Shown here: positions 60,201 through 64,000 of the stretch, piece by piece
Layout: every line of letters starts with the position of its first letter
Numbering within the stretch: position 1 is the stretch's first letter
Assembly: GCA_037783415.1 (NCBI GenBank)
Contig: JAZGTN010000223.1
Location: 861,006 to 925,005 of the forward strand
Direction: 5' to 3'
From: Leptasterias polaris
Taxonomy: Eukaryota; Echinodermata; Asteroidea; Forcipulatida; Asteriidae
DNA: 64,000 nt
Notes under the pieces: generated by a model
Databases searched by the model: none
What the model was told of the DNA's origin: nothing
The model's input: the letters and a program-made list of their open reading frames with translations, nothing else
Position numbers and translations under genes: made by a program

Positions 60201-63200
60201 TCAAACCCCTCCAAACACGCTGAGATTAATTTTTTACTAAGAAACAAGGGTGTTGTGAACAAACTGGTTGATTCTGAGCGTATTCTGAGACGAAAAAAAT
60301 TCAAACCCCTCCAAACACGCTGAGATTAATTTTTTACTAAGAAACAAGGGTGTTGTGAACAAACTGGTTGATTCTGAGCGTATTCTGAGACGAAAAAAAT
60401 TCAAACCCCTCCAAACACGCTGACATTAATTTTTTACTAAGAAACAAGGGTGTTGTGAACAAACTGGTTGATTCTGAGCGTATTCTGAGACGAAAAAAAT
60501 TCAAACCCCTCCAAACACGCTGACATTAATTTTTTACTAAGAAACAAGGGTGTTGTGAACAAACTGGTTGATTCTGAGCGTATTCTGAGACGAAAAAAAT
60601 TCAAACCCCTCCAAACACGCGGAGATTAATTTTTTACTAAGAAACAAGGGTGTTGTGAACAAACTGGTTCATTCTGAGCGTATTCTGAGACGAAAAAAAT
60701 TCAAACCCCTCCAAACACGCGGAGATTAATTTTTTACTAAGAAACAAGGGTGGTGAACAAACTGGTTGATTCTGAGCGTATTCTGAGACGAAAAAAATTC
60801 AAACCCCTCCAAACACGCTGAGATTAATTTTTTACTAAGAAACAAGGGTGTTGTGAACAAACTGGTTGATTCTGAGCGTATTCTGAGACGAAAAAAATTC
60901 AAACCCCTCCAAACACGCTGAGATTAATTTTTTACTAAGAAACAAGGGTGTTGTGAACAAACTGGTTGATTCTGAGCGTATTCTGAGACGAAAAAAATTC
61001 AAACCCCTCCAAACACGCTGAGATTAATTTTTTACTAAGAAACAAGGGTGTTGTGAACAAACTGGTTGATTCTGAGCGTATTCTGAGACGAAAAAAATTC
61101 AAACCCCTCCAAACACGCTGACATTAATTTTTTACTAAGAAACAAGGGTGTTGTGAACAAACTGGTTCATTCTGAGCGTATTCTGAGACGAAAAAAATTC
61201 AAACCCCTCCAAACACGCTGAGATTAATTTTTTACTAAGAAACAAGGGTGTTGTGAACAAACTGGTTCATTCTGAGCGTATTCTGAGACGAAAAAAATTC
61301 AAACCCCTCCAAACACGCTGAGATTAATTTTTTACTAAGAAACAAGGGTGTTGTGAACAAACTGGTTGATTCTGAGCGTATTCTGAGACGAAAAAAATTC
61401 AAACCCCTCCAAACACGCGGAGATTAATTTTTTACTAAGAAACAAGGGTGTTGTGAACAAACTGGTTGATTCTGAGCGTATTCTGAGACGAAAAAAATTC
61501 AAACCCCTCCAAACACGCTGAGATTAATTTTTTACTAAGAAACAAGGGTGTTGTGAACAAACTGGTTGATTCTGAGCGTATTCTGAGACGAAAAAAATTC
61601 AAACCCCTCCAAACACGCTGAGATTAATTTTTTACTAAGAAACAAGGGTGTTGTGAACAAACTGGTTGATTCTGAGCGTATTCTGAGACGAAAAAAATTC
61701 AAACCCCTCCAAACACGCTGAGATTAATTTTTTACTAAGAAACAAGGGTGTTGTGAACAAACTGGTTGATTCTGAGCGTATTCTGAGACGAAAAAAATTC
61801 AAACCCCTCCAAACACGCTGAGATTAATTTTTTACTAAGAAACAAGGGTGTTGTGAACAAACTGGTTCATTCTGAGCGTATTCTGAGACGAAAAAAATTC
61901 AAACCCCTCCAAACACGCTGAGATTAATTTTTTACTAAGAAACAAGGGTGTTGTGAACAAACTGGTTGATTCTGAGCGTATTCTGAGACGAAAAAAATTC
62001 AAACCCCTCCAAACACGCGGAGATTAATTTTTTACTAAGAAACAAGGGTGTTGTGAACAAACTGGTTGATTCTGAGCGTATTCTGAGACGAAAAAAATTC
62101 AAACCCCTCCAAACACGCTGAGATTAATTTTTTACTAAGAAACAAGGGTGTTGTGAACAAACTGGTTGATTCTGAGCGTATTCTGAGACGAAAAAAATTC
62201 AAACCCCTCCAAACACGCTGAGATTAATTTTTTACTAAGAAACAAGGGTGTTGTGAACAAACTGGTTCATTCTGAGCGTATTCTGAGACGAAAAAAATTC
62301 AAACCCCTCCAAACACGCTGACATTAATTTTTTACTAAGAAACAAGGTTGTTGTGAACAAACTGGTTGATTCTGAGCGTATTCTGAGACGAAAAAAATTC
62401 AAACCCCTCCAAACACGCGGAGATTAATTTTTTACTAAGAAACAAGGGTGTTGTGAACAAACTGGTTGATTCTGAGCGTATTCTGAGACGAAAAAAATTC
62501 AAACCCCTCCAAACACGCTGAGATTAATTTTTTACTAAGAAACAAGGGTGTTGTGAACAAACTGGTTGATTCTAAGCGTATTCTGAGACGAAAAAAATTC
62601 AAACCCCTCCAAACACGCTGAGATTAATTTTTTACTAAGAAACAAGGGTGTTGTGAACAAACTGGTTGATTCTGAGCGTATTCTGAGACGAAAAAAATTC
62701 AAACCCCTCCAAACACGCTGAGATTAATTTTTTACTAAGAAACAAGGGTGTTGTGAACAAACTGGTTGATTCTGAGCGTATTCTGAGACGAAAAAAATTC
62801 AAACCCCTCCAAACACGCTGAGATTAATTTTTTACTAAGAAACAAGGGTGTTGTGAACAAACTGGTTGATTCTGAGCGTATTCTGAGACGAAAAAAATTC
62901 AAACCCCTCCAAACACGCTGAGATTAATTTTTTACTAAGAAACAAGGGTGTTGTGAACAAACTGGTTGATTCTGAGCGTATTCTGAGACGAAAAAAATTC
63001 AAACCCCTCCAAACACGCTGAGATTAATTTTTTACTAAGAAACAAGGGTGTTGTGAACAAACTGGTTCATTCTGAGCGTATTCTGAGACGAAAAAAATTC
63101 AAACCCCTCCAAACACGCTGACATTAATTTTTTACTAAGAAACAAGGGTGTTGTGAACAAACTGGTTGATTCTGAGCGTATTCTGAGACGAAAAAAATTC

Positions 63201-64000
63201 AAACCCCTCCAAACACGCTGAGATTAATTTTTTACTAAGAAACAAGGGTGTTGTGAACAAACTGGTTGATTCTGAGCGTATTCTGAGACGAAAAAAATTC
63301 AAACCCCTCCAAACACGCGGAGATTAATTTTTTACTAAGAAACAAGGGTGTTGTGAACAAACTGGTTCATTCTGAGCGTATTCTGAGACGAAAAAAATTC
63401 AAACCCCTCCAAACACGCTGAGATTAATTTTTTACTAAGAAACAAGGGTGTTGTGAACAAAATGGTTGATTCTGAGCGTATTCTGAGACGAAAAAAATTC
63501 AAACCCCTCCAAACACGCGGAGATTAATTTTTTACTAAGAAACAAGGGTGTTGTGAACAAACTGGTTGATTCTGAGCGTATTCTGAGACGAAAAAAATTC
63601 AAACCCCTCCAAACACGCTGAGATTAATTTTTTACTAAGAAACAAGGGTGTTGTGAACAAACTGGTTGATTCTGAGCGTATTCTGAGACGAAAAAAATTC
63701 AAACCCCTCCAAACACGCTGAGATTAATTTTTTACTAAGAAACAAGGGTGTTGTGAACAAACTGGTTGATTCTGAGCGTATTCTGAGACGAAAAAAATTC
63801 AAACCCCTCCAAACACGCTGAGATTAATTTTTTACTAAGAAACAAGGGTGTTGTGAACAAACTGGTTGATTCTGAGCGTATTCTGAGACGAAAAAAAATT
63901 CAAACCCCTCCAAACACGCTGAGATTAATTTTTTACTAAGAAACAATGGTGTTGTGAACAAACTGGTTGATTCTGAGCGTATTCTGAGACGAAAAAAATT
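48241..64000. repeat. Homogeneous 100-bp satellite array, about 157 copies, continuing past the window
   Basis: The monomer contains AAGGGTGTTGTGAACAAACT, GGTT(G/C)ATTCTGAGCGTAT, TCTGAGACGAAAAAAATTC, AAACCCCTCCAAACACGC and TGAGATTAATTTTTTACTAA, and is exactly 100 bases in almost all copies. Variation is concentrated at a few sites: GGTTG/GGTTC, and ACGCTGAG/ACGCGGAG/ACGCTGAC. Rare marks are a 3-base loss (GGGTGGTGAAC near 55045, 57046 and 60750) and a short gain (TTGTAGTGTG near 55346 and 57351). Frames at 55229-55459 and 57232-57462 exist only because of these indels. No gene, no spacer. Satellite of centromeric or heterochromatic type by organisation; location is inferred. Confidence 0.97.
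54840..58845. repeat. 20-monomer (~2003 bp) higher-order repeat within the satellite
   Basis: The ordered series of variant marks (GACCAAAC, 3-base loss, TAGTG gain, C-type, G-type and so on) repeats at a spacing of 2003 bases, for example the 3-base loss at 55045 and 57046 and the gain at 55346 and 57351. A third partial match begins near 60750, about 3.7 kb further on, without the gain. Confidence 0.75.

Noticed and set aside
48241..64000. CRISPR array
   Set aside because: Repeats are directly contiguous 100-bp monomers with no variable spacers, in clearly eukaryotic DNA.

Overview
This window reads as eukaryotic, gene-poor, repeat-dominated DNA, probably from a marine invertebrate. An echinoderm or other invertebrate deuterostome is my guess, from the AT-rich background, frequent AGGCCTA motifs, mixed CR1/L2-like and RTE-like LINE debris, PIF/Harbinger debris and many small MITEs; it is not proven. 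I found no intact host gene, no rRNA or tRNA and no bacterial-type feature. Nearly every reading frame here is transposon debris or a shadow of a repeat.

Layout. (1) 1-2973: low-copy DNA with a doubtful exon remnant at 132-275 and an 828-bp DNA transposon at 1685-2512 flanked by an exact 9-bp target-site duplication (TSD). (2) 2974-30215: eleven head-to-tail modules that meet exactly, ten times, at CTAG|T, with no host DNA between them. Nearly all end in CCGAACACCT, then a short hairpin, then CTAG. They belong to four sequence blocks, here called W, X, Z and Y, shuffled into X, Z, Z+Y, X+Y and W units. The 3' ends resemble Helitron/Helentron ends. Many 5' ends carry AGGTGTTCGG hairpins whose stems covary between copies; at 2976-3541 this hairpin is itself a tandem array of ten full units. 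(3) 30216-33130: low-copy DNA holding a 237-bp member of the 9-bp-TSD family. (4) 33130-36013: a broken CR1/L2-like LINE interrupted by a 235-bp member of the same family. (5) 36145-37380: fragments of a second LINE. (6) 37462-37890: a PIF/Harbinger transposase first exon. (7) 38601-40630: nested and abutting palindromic elements, including a third-size member of the 9-bp-TSD family and three TA-flanked MITEs in a row. (8) 40672-41361: another inverted-repeat element. (9) 41850-45483: a 3.6-kb inverted-repeat element carrying a decayed minus-strand gene of a conserved, uncharacterised protein family. (10) 45620-64000: satellite DNA, starting as diverged ~100-bp monomers in ~205-bp dimers and an ~821-bp higher-order repeat, then becoming a highly uniform 100-bp monomer array (about 157 copies) that runs off the window end, with 20-monomer higher-order structure inside.

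The parts do not form a pathway. The window looks like a heterochromatic flank where mobile elements pile up beside a growing satellite array. The observations most worth pursuing are the 9-bp-TSD family with self-palindromic, covarying termini (four copies, all with perfect TSDs), the gapless mosaic of Helitron-like modules, and the conserved unknown gene inside long inverted repeats.
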